Below are positions 39,001 to 45,256 of a stretch of 64,000 bases of DNA, piece after piece. The DNA is from Plantactinospora sp039889035. Its GTDB lineage: Bacteria; Actinomycetota; Actinomycetes; Mycobacteriales; Micromonosporaceae. The notes under the pieces were generated by a model that was not told where the DNA came from, did no database searches, and was given only the letters and a program-made list of their open reading frames with translations. A program made the position numbers and the translations under genes. Positions within the stretch are counted from its first letter, which is position 1; every line of letters starts with the position of its first letter. The DNA lies in contig JBDQQY010000033.1 of assembly GCA_039889035.1 (NCBI GenBank), positions 47,259 through 111,258 of the forward strand, given 5' to 3'.

Positions 39001-39315
39001 GGGCGGGCCGCGTTCCTGGTCCAGATGCGGACGGTGGAGTCGGGTGAGCAGGCCGTCCTGCGGCTGGCCCCGGACAGCCTACTGGGTGCGCTGCTGGGCA
39101 TCCAGACCGGCGCGCCGCACCAGCTCGTCGTTCCGAGCGGGCAGCTCGGCCCGGACGCGCTCGGCCGGGTGCTGACCGACGCGGTCGACCAGCTCATGGC
39201 GTACCGGGGCAGCCTGGCGGTCCGGCTCGCCCGGCTCTGGCGTACTGCCGGAGACGACATCGAACTGGGTGCCCGGGTCCAGCAGCCGCCACTGGCCCAG
39301 GCGCGGTCGCGATGA
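30097..39315 (+). CDS. Giant 3072-residue type VII locus protein with a metzincin-type zinc motif
   Basis: N-terminus (1-300): helical, like type VII toxin/CpnT-type leaders, with a hydrophobic stretch about 125-154 and a GGLGGGLGGGLE loop. About 300-520 is beta-rich with YD-like strands. About 779-803 has Ser-Glu-Glu-Arg/Ser-Glu-Gln-Arg repeats. Near 1351 lies HEVLHWFGVTD (H1351, E1352, H1355, D1361), the HExxHxxGxxD form of metzincins such as snapalysin, followed by a Met-turn candidate RSVMDEHW. Helical regions, an Ala/Pro linker and a QPGPD repeat (from about 1791) follow. Hydrophobic segments appear near 2340-2380, 2540-2578 and 2677-2718, then a long helical tail. No known C-terminal toxin fold or immunity gene is seen; the next gene is mycosin, overlapping by 4 bp. 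It may be an exported or envelope protease, or a structural or pore protein. Confidence 0.8.
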   Translation: MANDPRDVQPWFPTELPAWVYIYLLGVEEWPDGSEAGTRDAAQAFADMGRLLVSAANLGNDGARQTLGSVASMAVRDFTETWSSYVDASGTMPQSVDQYGKVIASLLTYADGIEYAKWSFNLQIAFVVLEWLTALAFAAFTNGGSLAAFASVILPTRRSFIIKIIAEVLEEIGFSATPELITQLVTKPNATDIDWARVGVSAFAGGLGGGLGGGLEQATTLLAKSPIGSAGHRIADFLGTMFGQATSQTGINGLAGAGTWALFDHRPEEFWSYVGDSMRAAPATGLLNGALPKVFPKDVFTVPTSEGQHPLFAQPTGGTSLAIYNDEGMRVGTGQLVHNGTSVAVTYNATSQAFGQPQSSTFALGSGPLYGTNGTHALRWNIDAKGTPTVVTQTRMFNGLTPVHTPTGWMVPGAGSVFSYDGRGALQSAQVIGNGGVQLYQATPVGGWTQIGSMTPGTDGADLTYGDRSGPLATVDLDGGNGVANAGVQGVSVPPADPVAVWRPVGGDTAVTATGDAFVLSRVDADATTTSLVVLPDGRVESYTMAAALPDTTGGGASATTVSSTFPPPIVGAAEVRGPATPAIPLPGPPLGPSPDAVTARLSGGHLVVTVFGGDDAPVLRARTGDPGADPRALAAWMLAAPEVRTALDADTPVSLQGVAGGLPPGRALAVAQQVADALAAATGRRVRVTVPLGDVLGGGGDVPGAGVAADGPAGRHRVAAGVPGGPVAVRTGDGRLAVLPERYTRRTVIGEPPVAPADPGDRPADQSEGRLEIEERAGSEERPESEQRPKSEQRSGSEERSGVVVDRAGSQRVGAATVRPGIAAVRSSTGPSEQPRTEPPPGGTSPGQQPRTGVREAVDELAAYLHQATQPSRTTGVPPVDQGLADLAAALDELVHQLDELPARWQTVSDDLTATMRDEVATLVDLHRTGDVLPTDLVRMAEVTDELRAASGAFGGARPPEPVPGSRTFSHDGLTYQVSWQRQDVFGVLYLQDVRVAVVDGEPSAVPGLRDEPTLAALRAAVVDLRRPGQAVVLLEAGPGQDIVDTIDLLPDQARGLSPEQLLDQMWRERLAIEYARERRADPPDAYSGYLARLDERSGRWPADAAPPEVVEQYRAVADLFGWPDSTGRSPMRRAVDAERRRIEAYRLDQLIELDAMTTTGTRPQSELRDRRAALDRRVAELSARVDQAAAAAERGRPPEELPGPITRVTFDNFEPIWGADRQPVRDSAGNRAVQWVPVEFIVQRTATRDGAAGTTYLTVQIPLDVQPGVPEHQVELVKARAVLGLEKVANLELAGRKPPVGGEPRIQLQIEFVPSIPGDQRRNVALFPGTGRSMQDIWHTTDMANLIAHEVLHWFGVTDDYVDADSQTPGRTVLTKAAAGRVKAARPPDRDRSVMDEHWQVDPVITTARMNQIQQVVRRQAAGLTRDLRYPGYHQAIGTFRFRPFLDATLLGRASDGARAALRALRELAEARRAGSVTGWGSPAVTDEQRRLLDEELPRAVRRAAREVGLMTQRIPEFADGLDFGDSAVVGLLTEPEHSLAGVGEPLRDAENLLATYRAAVDGRGSLTPEQAAEGLRSLRDRIDQLATALHGVRTGLEPLATQSALAVVDRADRVAAQLIGTGDAEVRGLAQDLAAQAARVRDAIDQGTTGEWRWPAVQALSVALHQGLAPARALAGSPRAGNPLTTDPAANGPVGTQAQSPVAAGSATDAAAAPATDAAAAPATRPDPRAVLREQTDLLRRILDRAGLPPSSTEHPAGQPGAAHPESDRPGGAHPVSNQLGLDQSGSDQPGPDQPGPDQPGPDQPGPDQSGRDRPDEPGPPPPAQRAGSAAGGPDGYAAGYRAQVSPRDRVAAELPAALTISASALPWASVAVPPEAPTVVRFTLPGGQTFEVETRPADDPHHAPTRLQILRDGLSSALSGRHPGAVLELGGDVLGSSHLAELLAQRIVAAGVQIFAGRGAVRRVAALAIGAGPDGDRRAADAGRLAALDLAVRRRAELDPDEYAAQVRVWLAELGVLGDQAGAAKRRKELRGWINETSAHREVARQLHAGRATPDAAEVHAALEVTAKRVARRVPGIRGAELDATTGRLRVLTTTTATSSTPNRQIEVPVTVTARTVGPPVRLSSTGPHAYALDVRVDASDQAIAVELAGALAEIGQREAAPVLDPVPPYDRMVDARARARLVELGVQYLTAASKAERTTIVHEVNALAFSQYTDGTVVKAGFLADLDRGLGARNPQTPSPQAQHYTRRIISAAGGSWNTFSVGDASNRRGDEIAASISSQVAGKAFAQGWADVQSEKGSARTQPEPRLGTAEAPRPSRSYATGRPKGIGDNIKKRFPSSIVSAGVGLVILLFGSRNLGKALIGLATSMAGAAGETVMDKLYDFAEKAADAQFSYYRNAEPDTRRNIAARDAYLFLRETRDRLRAGGRLDDATLAALARAEQILADLRVPLNAEVADKIGDMNRRRFVGHTLQRAWDNTLGRLPGIWRSPSAVEPVRRTPTSPPRGSYLLTGRGVPSGRPPLFDNMVRVSLQGVAGALPSLLLGVLTGAVPLTLAAATVAVAVGAGAGILYGLGWTLLNGHQAQDSAAIESYDALVQVDRSLGLIAQIRVLSRGAEVPSTEPEFDPEQPWGARPQDGGRQYQAERSAGRPAEVSWTQHIVYKHLLELVGRTGGLFAASWLTTLVGAGALVGIGTPAFAALFVGVLAVQATRAIGETWMRVAPGYRSRAYQNWRLQLETYGLPDTPDELAAKAVDAVDAADRQSQAMQDAVRRREQEAADVRRESLTEAWRVRDPTTVDGPRALRPGPNDPRGVRLTKADRAEVAWILEHLKQLGIADYPGRHPAALRREVILAELAVALDRAGLLAGQSDYYHGRWRAVRQEARAHGVDLDANPDFVRLRSERAGATAAETEAIRTALAEAADPLRDRLVTALNRLERTGRIGAVHDQVLMISAAAKGELRIDFGRAAFLVQMRTVESGEQAVLRLAPDSLLGALLGIQTGAPHQLVVPSGQLGPDALGRVLTDAVDQLMAYRGSLAVRLARLWRTAGDDIELGARVQQPPLAQARSR
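32434..32505 (+). repeat. Charged short repeat inside the giant gene
   Basis: Codons here alternate Ser-Glu-(Glu/Gln)-Arg blocks (SEERPESEQRPKSEQRSG), from imperfect copies of a 12-18-base unit. The segment is probably a flexible, strongly charged linker between the beta-rich part and the helical part of the protein. Confidence 0.6.
35470..35535 (+). repeat. 15-bp tandem repeat (Gln-Pro-Gly-Pro-Asp) in the giant gene
   Basis: The unit CAGCCCGGTCCGGAT is repeated about four times in frame, nearly without change, giving QPGPD repeats in a Pro-rich linker around residues 1791-1812. Copy number in such repeats can change by slippage, in steps of five residues, without breaking the frame. Confidence 0.8.
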
Positions 39316-40517
39316 TCGTCAGCACCGGTCTGGTCCACGTCAGACGGTTGGTGGTGGCGGTCGCCGTGGCGCTGATCGTCGTACTGTCCAACGGATTCGG
39401 TCCGGGGCCGGCCGCGAGTGCGGCACCGGTCTGCGGCCGGCTACCGTCGACGTACCCGATCACCGCCGAACCATGGGCCAGCCAGCGACTGGCATTCCGG
39501 AACGCCTGGCCGCTCAGCCGCGGCCGGGGGGTGGTGGTCGGCGTGGTCGACACCGGCGTCGACGCCCGCCACCCGCTCCTCGCCGGGCGGATACTGTCCG
39601 GTGTGGATGTGGTGAATGGTGGTGGCCGGGCGGACACCGACTGCGCCGGCCATGGCACCTTCGTGGCCGGGCTCATCGTGGGTCTGGTCGTCGACGGTGT
39701 GGGGTTCACCGGGGTCGCGCCGGAGGCGACCGTGCTGCCGGTACGCCAGTCGAATTCGACCGGTGACGGTACGGCGGCCACCCTGGCGGCCAGTATCCGG
39801 GCGGCGGTCGACGGCGGCGCCCGGGTCGTCAACGTGTCTGTCGTGGTGTCCGAGCCCACCCCGGCGTTGGCCGAGGCGGTGCGGTACGCGCTCGCCCGGG
39901 ACGTGGTGATGGTCGCCGCAGCCGGCAACCAGGCGCAGCAGGGCAACCCACGGCAGTATCCCGCGGCGTTCCCGGGGGTGCTCGCCGTCGGCGCGGTGGG
40001 GCCGGACGGGCTCACCACCGAGTTCTCCCAGTCGGACACCGGAGTGCGGGTGGTGGCGCCCGGCGTCGACATCGTCGGGCCGGGGGCCGGTGGCACCGGG
40101 CTGATCGGCGGGGAACAGGGCACCAGCTTCGCCGCGCCGTTCGTCAGTGGCGTGGCGGCCCTGGTCCGGGCGTACCGGCCGCGACTGACCGCAGCTCAGG
40201 TCCGGCACCGGATCGAGGTGACCGCCGACCACCCGGGCACCCGGCTGCTCCCGGACGCCGCGCACGGGTTCGGCGTGGTCAACCCGTACCGTGCGGTCGC
40301 CGCGGAGTTGCCCGAGGAGTCGGCGCCGGCCGCGACCCGACCAGCCGGTTCGCTGCCACCGGCACCGGTTCCGGCGGCAGCCGACCCACGGGAGCGCCGT
40401 GCTGCGGTACTCGCCGCCCTGCTCGGCGCCGGCCTCGGGCTGGTCGGGCTGCTCACCCTCGTCCTGCCAGCGGCTCATCGGCGGCGCTGGCGGGCGCCCG
40501 AACCACCAGCACGGTGA
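39312..40517 (+). CDS. mycP: Mycosin, subtilisin-family protease of the type VII system
   Basis: 401 residues from ATG 39312, overlapping the giant gene's stop (ATGA). Signal peptide: VVAVAVALIVVLSNGF, cleavage near SAAP (about 38). The S8 catalytic triad is complete: D80 (VVDTGVD), H114 (CAGHGTFVAG) and S272 (GTSFAAPFVSG), with oxyanion Asn206 (AAGN). A Pro-rich linker precedes a C-terminal membrane helix (VLAALLGAGLGLVGLLTLVL) and a basic end. This is the standard mycosin plan: a membrane-anchored protease facing outward, needed for stable type VII complexes and for processing some substrates. Its direct coupling to the giant gene suggests that protein as a substrate. The downstream kinase starts inside its stop codon. 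Confidence 0.95.
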   Translation: MIVSTGLVHVRRLVVAVAVALIVVLSNGFGPGPAASAAPVCGRLPSTYPITAEPWASQRLAFRNAWPLSRGRGVVVGVVDTGVDARHPLLAGRILSGVDVVNGGGRADTDCAGHGTFVAGLIVGLVVDGVGFTGVAPEATVLPVRQSNSTGDGTAATLAASIRAAVDGGARVVNVSVVVSEPTPALAEAVRYALARDVVMVAAAGNQAQQGNPRQYPAAFPGVLAVGAVGPDGLTTEFSQSDTGVRVVAPGVDIVGPGAGGTGLIGGEQGTSFAAPFVSGVAALVRAYRPRLTAAQVRHRIEVTADHPGTRLLPDAAHGFGVVNPYRAVAAELPEESAPAATRPAGSLPPAPVPAAADPRERRAAVLAALLGAGLGLVGLLTLVLPAAHRRRWRAPEPPAR

Positions 40518-41695
40518 GCGGGATGCCCGCACCGGCCACCGTTCCGAGCACCGCCGACCGACCGAGGGCGGGCGACGACGCGGCGGCCCGCTGCGAGCGG
40601 CTGTTGGCGCTGGCCGCGGTGGCCAGCCGGCTCGGTGCCCTGCCAATGCTGGTGGTAGCGGTCGCGCTCGCCCCGGCTGCCCGGCTCGCCCCGCTGCTGG
40701 GGCTCGCCGTCGTGGCAACCGCGCAGACCCTGGCGTACGCGGTCGCCGGTGGCCGGCGCGGGGTGATCACCGCGCGGTGGGCGGTGCTGGACACCGCGAC
40801 CACCGCCGTCGTGGTGTGGGCCGGCGAGTGGCTGGCCAACGAGGGTGGGGCGGTCGAACGGAGCCATGCCTACAACTACGCGACGATCAGTGCGATGGCG
40901 GTCGGCCTGGCCCGGTGGCCGGCCTGGTCCGCGCTGCTGGCCGGCGGTTGCCTGGCGACAGCGACCGTGGTCAACTCGCTTACCGGTCACCTCTCGGCCA
41001 ACTGGAACGCGCTGCCGGACGCCATCACCCCGGTCGGGGTCGTCACCGTCGCCGCGGTAGTGGCCGGGCTGCTCCGGCGCGCGGCGCGGAAGCTCGACGA
41101 GTACCGCGGACAGGCGGTACGCAGCGCCGCCGCGCTCGCCGCGGAGCGGGAGCGGGTCCGCCAAGCGGACCAACTCAACGGTCCACTGCTGTCCACGTTG
41201 GACGAGCTGGTGGCCCGCGACGCGGTGGCCCAGCCTGCGATGGCCGGTCAACTGCGCTCCGAGTTGGCCTGGCTGCGCGACGTGGTGGCGTCCGGTCTGG
41301 TCACGGCACCCACTCAGCTGGACGCCGGTCTCCGGCAGGTGGTGGCCGCCAAGTCGGCGGCCGGGATGGCGCTGCGGCTGGAACTGCCCCAGTCGGGGCC
41401 GACGTTGGACCCGACCCGGGTCGAGGCGCTGGTCGAGGCGACCCGGGAGGCGTTGACCAATGTGGTCAAGCACGCCGGCACGATGGCCGCCACGGTGACC
41501 GTGTCCCGCACCGGAGGCGGCGTGCTGGTGGAGGTGACCGACGCCGGACGGGGTTACGACCCGGCCACGGTCGCTCCCGGGGTCGGCCTCGGTTCGTCGA
41601 TCCAGCGGCGGGTCGCCGAGACCGGCGGCCACGTCGAGGTGACGTCCGCGCCCGGTCAGGGCACCAGAGTCCGGCTATGGACGCCGCTGTGGTGA
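40514..41695 (+). CDS. Split histidine kinase, ATP-binding subunit (copy 2)
   Basis: 393 residues from GTG 40514, overlapping the mycosin stop. ATG 40523 is an alternative. Five to six membrane helices lie at about 33-190. The linker ERERVRQADQLNGPLLSTLDEL aligns with the DHp segment of its partner, but the His column is Asn222. The HATPase domain is intact: REALTNVVKHA (N316), VTDAGRGYD (D343, G345, G347), GLGSSIQRRVAE and GQGTR. It should bind ATP and act on another protein. It is paralogous to 3486-4628 and coupled to the next gene by overlap. Placement inside the secretion operon suggests the sensed signal relates to the cell envelope or to secretion state. Confidence 0.85.
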   Translation: MSGMPAPATVPSTADRPRAGDDAAARCERLLALAAVASRLGALPMLVVAVALAPAARLAPLLGLAVVATAQTLAYAVAGGRRGVITARWAVLDTATTAVVVWAGEWLANEGGAVERSHAYNYATISAMAVGLARWPAWSALLAGGCLATATVVNSLTGHLSANWNALPDAITPVGVVTVAAVVAGLLRRAARKLDEYRGQAVRSAAALAAERERVRQADQLNGPLLSTLDELVARDAVAQPAMAGQLRSELAWLRDVVASGLVTAPTQLDAGLRQVVAAKSAAGMALRLELPQSGPTLDPTRVEALVEATREALTNVVKHAGTMAATVTVSRTGGGVLVEVTDAGRGYDPATVAPGVGLGSSIQRRVAETGGHVEVTSAPGQGTRVRLWTPLW

Positions 41696-42864
41696 CCGAT
41701 GGATGGCAGCTGACCTGGTTGCGGGAGCGGCTGCACACCTCGGACCGGATGGCGCTGATCGCCTGCGTGACCGTCCGGTTGGCCGCCGTGGTCATGTTGC
41801 TCTATACCATCCCGTTGGTCTGGCCGCACTTCGCCCAGCCGGTGTGGGCCGTTGTCACCGGGTTCGGGTTGGTGACCGGCACCGCGCTGGTGGTCTGGCT
41901 CTGGCTGCGGGCTGGCACGGTGCGCCGGCACACGCTCACGGTGGATCTGCCGCTGGGTGCCGCCGCGCTGGCCGCCGGCCCGTGGATCGCCCACCCAGGC
42001 GACACCCCGGGCTGGACGTACTTTCCGCTTCCGTACACCGTGCAGGTGTCGTTCACACTCGGATTCGCCTGCCGGCGCGCGCTCGGCGCGGTCGCCGCCG
42101 GGGCGCTCTGGGCCGGCGTCTGTGTCGTCTCGATGGTGACCATCTCCGGTGCCGATCCGGTGGCGACCGCCGCCGGAGCCGGACCGTCCTACCTGGCCTA
42201 TCCGTTGGTCGGGTGGCTCTGCGCCCGGGTGCAGCGGCGGATGGCCGCGACCCTGGACACGGCTCGCTCCGCTGCGGTCGACCAGGCCGCCAGGCTGGCC
42301 GCCGAACGGGAACGGGTACGCCACGTCCGCGCCCTGCACGACCGGTTGTTGCAGACCCTGGAGGCGCTGGCCCGCAACGGTATGGTCACCGATCTGGTGC
42401 TGCGCGGTCAGGTACGTGCCCAGGCGGAGTGGCTGCGCCTGTACGTGGAGGGTGGCGGCGGCGCGGAGCCGGACGGTCTGGCCTCCGGGCTGGTGGCGGC
42501 CGTCCGGGCGGCGCGCCGACTGGGTCTGCGGGTCGAGGTCAACGACGCCTCGTTGCAACTGCGTTCCGGCATCCCCGAGCTGCCCGCCGATCAGCGTGAG
42601 GCGCTGGTCGGCGCCACCCACCAACTGCTGAGCGCACTGGCTGGGCGGAGCCCGGGCACTATACTGCGGGTGCAGGGGCAGGCGGGTGGCGTACTGGTCA
42701 CCATCCTGTCCGAGGGTCGGGCCGAGCCGCCGGATCCCGCGCAGGTCGTCGGCGCCCGCGCCACCGTGGCCGTGGTCGGTGGGACGGTTACCGTCGAACC
42801 GCTGCCGTACCTGGAGATCTGGGTGCCGCCCTCGACTCCCGGCGACGGTCCCGGGGCTTGGTAG
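41692..42864 (+). CDS. Split histidine kinase, phosphoacceptor-His subunit (copy 2)
   Basis: 390 residues from GTG 41692, overlapping the previous stop. This start gives MTDGWQLTWLRERL, which aligns with the MTALLWRSWLAL start of copy 1; ATG 41677 is an alternative. Membrane helices fill about 22-178. The H-box is intact: RVRHVRALHDRLLQTLEALA, His216 (codon 42337). The C-terminal domain lacks ATP-binding motifs: the N-box position reads HQLLSALAG, G1 reads ILSEGRAEP and the G2 region reads LPYLEIW. These are the same losses as in 4625-5773. It therefore probably depends on the overlapping upstream subunit for phosphorylation, and passes the phosphate to the regulator 85 bp downstream. Confidence 0.85.
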   Translation: MTDGWQLTWLRERLHTSDRMALIACVTVRLAAVVMLLYTIPLVWPHFAQPVWAVVTGFGLVTGTALVVWLWLRAGTVRRHTLTVDLPLGAAALAAGPWIAHPGDTPGWTYFPLPYTVQVSFTLGFACRRALGAVAAGALWAGVCVVSMVTISGADPVATAAGAGPSYLAYPLVGWLCARVQRRMAATLDTARSAAVDQAARLAAERERVRHVRALHDRLLQTLEALARNGMVTDLVLRGQVRAQAEWLRLYVEGGGGAEPDGLASGLVAAVRAARRLGLRVEVNDASLQLRSGIPELPADQREALVGATHQLLSALAGRSPGTILRVQGQAGGVLVTILSEGRAEPPDPAQVVGARATVAVVGGTVTVEPLPYLEIWVPPSTPGDGPGAW

Positions 42865-42948
42865 GGGTGGGCGTGGCGGGCGGCCGGCCCGCGACACGTT
42901 CGGTTAGTCTGCCTGCGCTTGCACCGAGAGCGCGTTGGAGGGCAACCG

Positions 42949-43617
42949 ATGCTGCGGGTCGCCGTCGTCGATGACCATCCGATCGCCCGGCACGGCATGG
43001 GGGACTTTCTCGCGGCCGCCCCGGACATCGACGTCGTGGCGGTGGCAGCCAGTCCGGACGAACTGCCCCGCGCAGACGACGGCACACTCGGCATCGACGT
43101 GCTCGTCCTGGACCTGTACCTCAGCGACGACGAGCCGTGTGTCACTCAGATCGCCCGGCTCTCCGGCGAGGTGGCGATCCTGGTGATGTCCGCGTCCCGG
43201 AGCCCGGTCGACGTGCTCGCTGCCGTGCAGATGGGCGCGCTCGGCTATGTCACCAAGCACACCGACGCCGATGCGCTGGCCGAGGCGGTCCGCGCGGTCG
43301 GGGCCCGGCAGTTCCATCTCGCGCCGCATCTGGCGGACATCATCCAGTCGGCCATCGGGGCCCGGCCCGAGCCGCTGGCGCGACCGGTGCTCTCACCGCG
43401 CGAACAGGACACCCTAACCTATCTTGCTCGTGGCTTTACCCACCAGCAGACCGCCACACGGATGGGCGTCAGCAAGACCACTGTGGACACCTATGTGGCC
43501 CGGATCCGAGCCAAGCTGCACGTCGGCAACAAGGCCGAGTTGACCATGGCTGCCCTCCGGTACGTCGAGTGGCGCCAGCGCGGCCTGCCCTGGGGCGGCA
43601 CCGGGGCAGGGTCGTAA
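42949..43617 (+). CDS. NarL/LuxR-family response regulator of the secretion operon
   Basis: 222 residues from ATG 42949; GGAGG lies 7-11 bases upstream, which is better than the earlier ATG 42919. Receiver: VAVVDDHPIARHG (acidic pair at 8-9), phosphoacceptor D55 (VLVLDLYL), Ser switch in LVMSAS and K103 (GYVTKH). LuxR helix-turn-helix: LSPREQDTLTYLARGFTHQ, then KTTVDTYVARIRAKL. It is paralogous to 2750-3409 across its length, and each copy stands with a split kinase pair. Here the order is ATP subunit, His subunit, regulator; in the other locus the regulator comes first. Candidate target: the paired direct repeats at 26746-26783. Confidence 0.9.
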   Translation: MLRVAVVDDHPIARHGMGDFLAAAPDIDVVAVAASPDELPRADDGTLGIDVLVLDLYLSDDEPCVTQIARLSGEVAILVMSASRSPVDVLAAVQMGALGYVTKHTDADALAEAVRAVGARQFHLAPHLADIIQSAIGARPEPLARPVLSPREQDTLTYLARGFTHQQTATRMGVSKTTVDTYVARIRAKLHVGNKAELTMAALRYVEWRQRGLPWGGTGAGS

Positions 43618-43639
43618 TTGCCCCCGCGCCCCAGCCGCT

Positions 43640-45256
43640 CTAGCCCGGCCAGCTGAGCGCGTCAAGGCGTACCTCGGTCGCGCCGCCGGCCGTGCTGTGC
43701 AGCTCCAGCCCCACCGCCTGCACCGTCACCGAGGGCACGGTCCAGGTGATCGTCATCCAGCCGCTCCCGGAAAGCCCACGTTCGCCCGCGGTTTCGTGCA
43801 CCCGGTCGGCGGTGTCCATCACCCACGGCTGGACCGTGCCGGCGCCCCGACCGCCGAACCAGACATGGAAGGTGACTCGCTTGCCGGCCCGGAGGCTGCT
43901 CACGTCGCGGGTGGTTCCCGCCGCGGCGTATCCAGGCGCCGAGCTGGTCAGGCTCAGCGCGTACCGCCCGTCGTAGTGGGTGGCCGTGGTCCGGTCGACG
44001 GAGAGGGACCCCCAGTAGTCGTCGAAGCCGTCGGTGCCCGATTCGAAGCTGAGCCGTACGGTTCGACCGCCCTGGGCCCTCGGCGCGCCGCTCGTCGAAG
44101 GCGGGCGCGGCGGATCTGCCCGGCGCGGGGGCGTGCGGGGCGCCGGCTCGCCCGGGTCGTCGGTAGCGCGGGCCGTGCTGCCGGGGCGTGGTCCGCTCGT
44201 GGTGGCCGAGGGCCGTGCCGATCCGGACGGGGCGGCCGTACCGCTCGGGGTGGGCGACGCGAACGGCGAGCCGGTAGGGGAGGGGGTGGCCTGGACACCG
44301 CGGCTGGCCAGCGCGGCGTCCCGAAACGCCGCGCCCTGCGGGGTGATCCGGACGCCGTCGATCAGACCGAAGTCGCCGTGGTCGGTCGCCGTGTAGATCA
44401 TCGCGCCGGCCAGCCGGCTGCCCATACCGCGGAGCTGGTCGAGGGCTTGGCGGGTCCAGGGCTGGACGAATCCCGAGTCGCCGTACCGGTTCTCGTCCTG
44501 CGGGTTCAGGTTCCACTCGCTGATGAAGAACGGGAAGGTACGCCCGGTCGCCGCGCGCACCGCGTCGTCGATCTCGCTGACGTGTCGCGCCCAGTTCCCG
44601 ATATGGCTGGTGCAGTAGGTGTCGTCGTTGCCAGCATTGCAGACGTACTCGTGCCAGGACAGGTAGTCGGGCTTGGGCTCGGCGTCGCGGACGAACTGTG
44701 CGGCGTAGCCGGGGTTGTACTCGAAGTTGACCGGACCCACGAACTTGTACGAGGCCGGGACGAGGGTCTTCAGCTCCGGGACGACCTGGTTCCAGTACCG
44801 GGTGTACTCTGCGGCACCCATGCCTTCGAGGTCTTCCTCGTTGCCGTACTCGAGGTAGACCGTGCCCTCGCCGAACACCTCGCGCACCAGTGGCAGGATC
44901 CGTCGGTTCTCGGTCAGCGAGTCCGGCTGCGGGCCGCGGATGATGATCATCGGCTTGGCGCCGACGGCGGCTACCGCCCGCATCGCCTTCAGGTAGGTGG
45001 CATCGTCCAACTCGGGACGCAGCGGCACACGGATCAACGGGACTCCCCACTCACTGAGAAGTGCCTGCGTCCGCGCGTCGTTGACGAGGCTGTCGTTGGC
45101 GTCGTACAGGCTCATGTTGACGCCGAAATAATGAGCGGCAGCGCCCGCTGCTGAGCCCGGGCTCGGCGCGGCATCGGCGACCAGCGCGACGGCGCTCGGT
45201 AGGGCGATGGCGAAGGCCGCCGCGCAGGCGGCGAGGACACGTCTCACGGCACCCAT
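43640..45256 (-). CDS. Secreted glycoside hydrolase (clan GH-A type) with C-terminal beta domain
   Basis: 538 residues from ATG 45256 (MGAVRRVLAACAAAF). The signal peptide probably ends near residue 30 (VADAA). The catalytic part (about 40-330) is a TIM barrel: FGVNMSLYDAND, strand TVYLEYGNEEDL with a candidate acid/base Glu140, LSWHEYVCNAG, and ISEWNLNP with a candidate nucleophile Glu247. A Pro/Ser/Thr-rich linker (about 335-410) leads to a C-terminal carbohydrate-binding-like beta-sandwich starting near RTVRLSFESGTDGF. The substrate is a polysaccharide of unknown type. The gene converges with the regulator operon, 22 bp apart; a role in remodelling the envelope around the secretion system is possible but unproved. 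Confidence 0.8.
   Translation of the reverse strand: MGAVRRVLAACAAAFAIALPSAVALVADAAPSPGSAAGAAAHYFGVNMSLYDANDSLVNDARTQALLSEWGVPLIRVPLRPELDDATYLKAMRAVAAVGAKPMIIIRGPQPDSLTENRRILPLVREVFGEGTVYLEYGNEEDLEGMGAAEYTRYWNQVVPELKTLVPASYKFVGPVNFEYNPGYAAQFVRDAEPKPDYLSWHEYVCNAGNDDTYCTSHIGNWARHVSEIDDAVRAATGRTFPFFISEWNLNPQDENRYGDSGFVQPWTRQALDQLRGMGSRLAGAMIYTATDHGDFGLIDGVRITPQGAAFRDAALASRGVQATPSPTGSPFASPTPSGTAAPSGSARPSATTSGPRPGSTARATDDPGEPAPRTPPRRADPPRPPSTSGAPRAQGGRTVRLSFESGTDGFDDYWGSLSVDRTTATHYDGRYALSLTSSAPGYAAAGTTRDVSSLRAGKRVTFHVWFGGRGAGTVQPWVMDTADRVHETAGERGLSGSGWMTITWTVPSVTVQAVGLELHSTAGGATEVRLDALSWPG

Noticed and set aside
30097..39315. Giant gene as an NRPS/PKS or Rhs toxin
   Set aside because: No adenylation, condensation, ketosynthase or carrier motifs, and no Rhs core or cleavage site. 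The YD-like strands are few and the context is type VII secretion.
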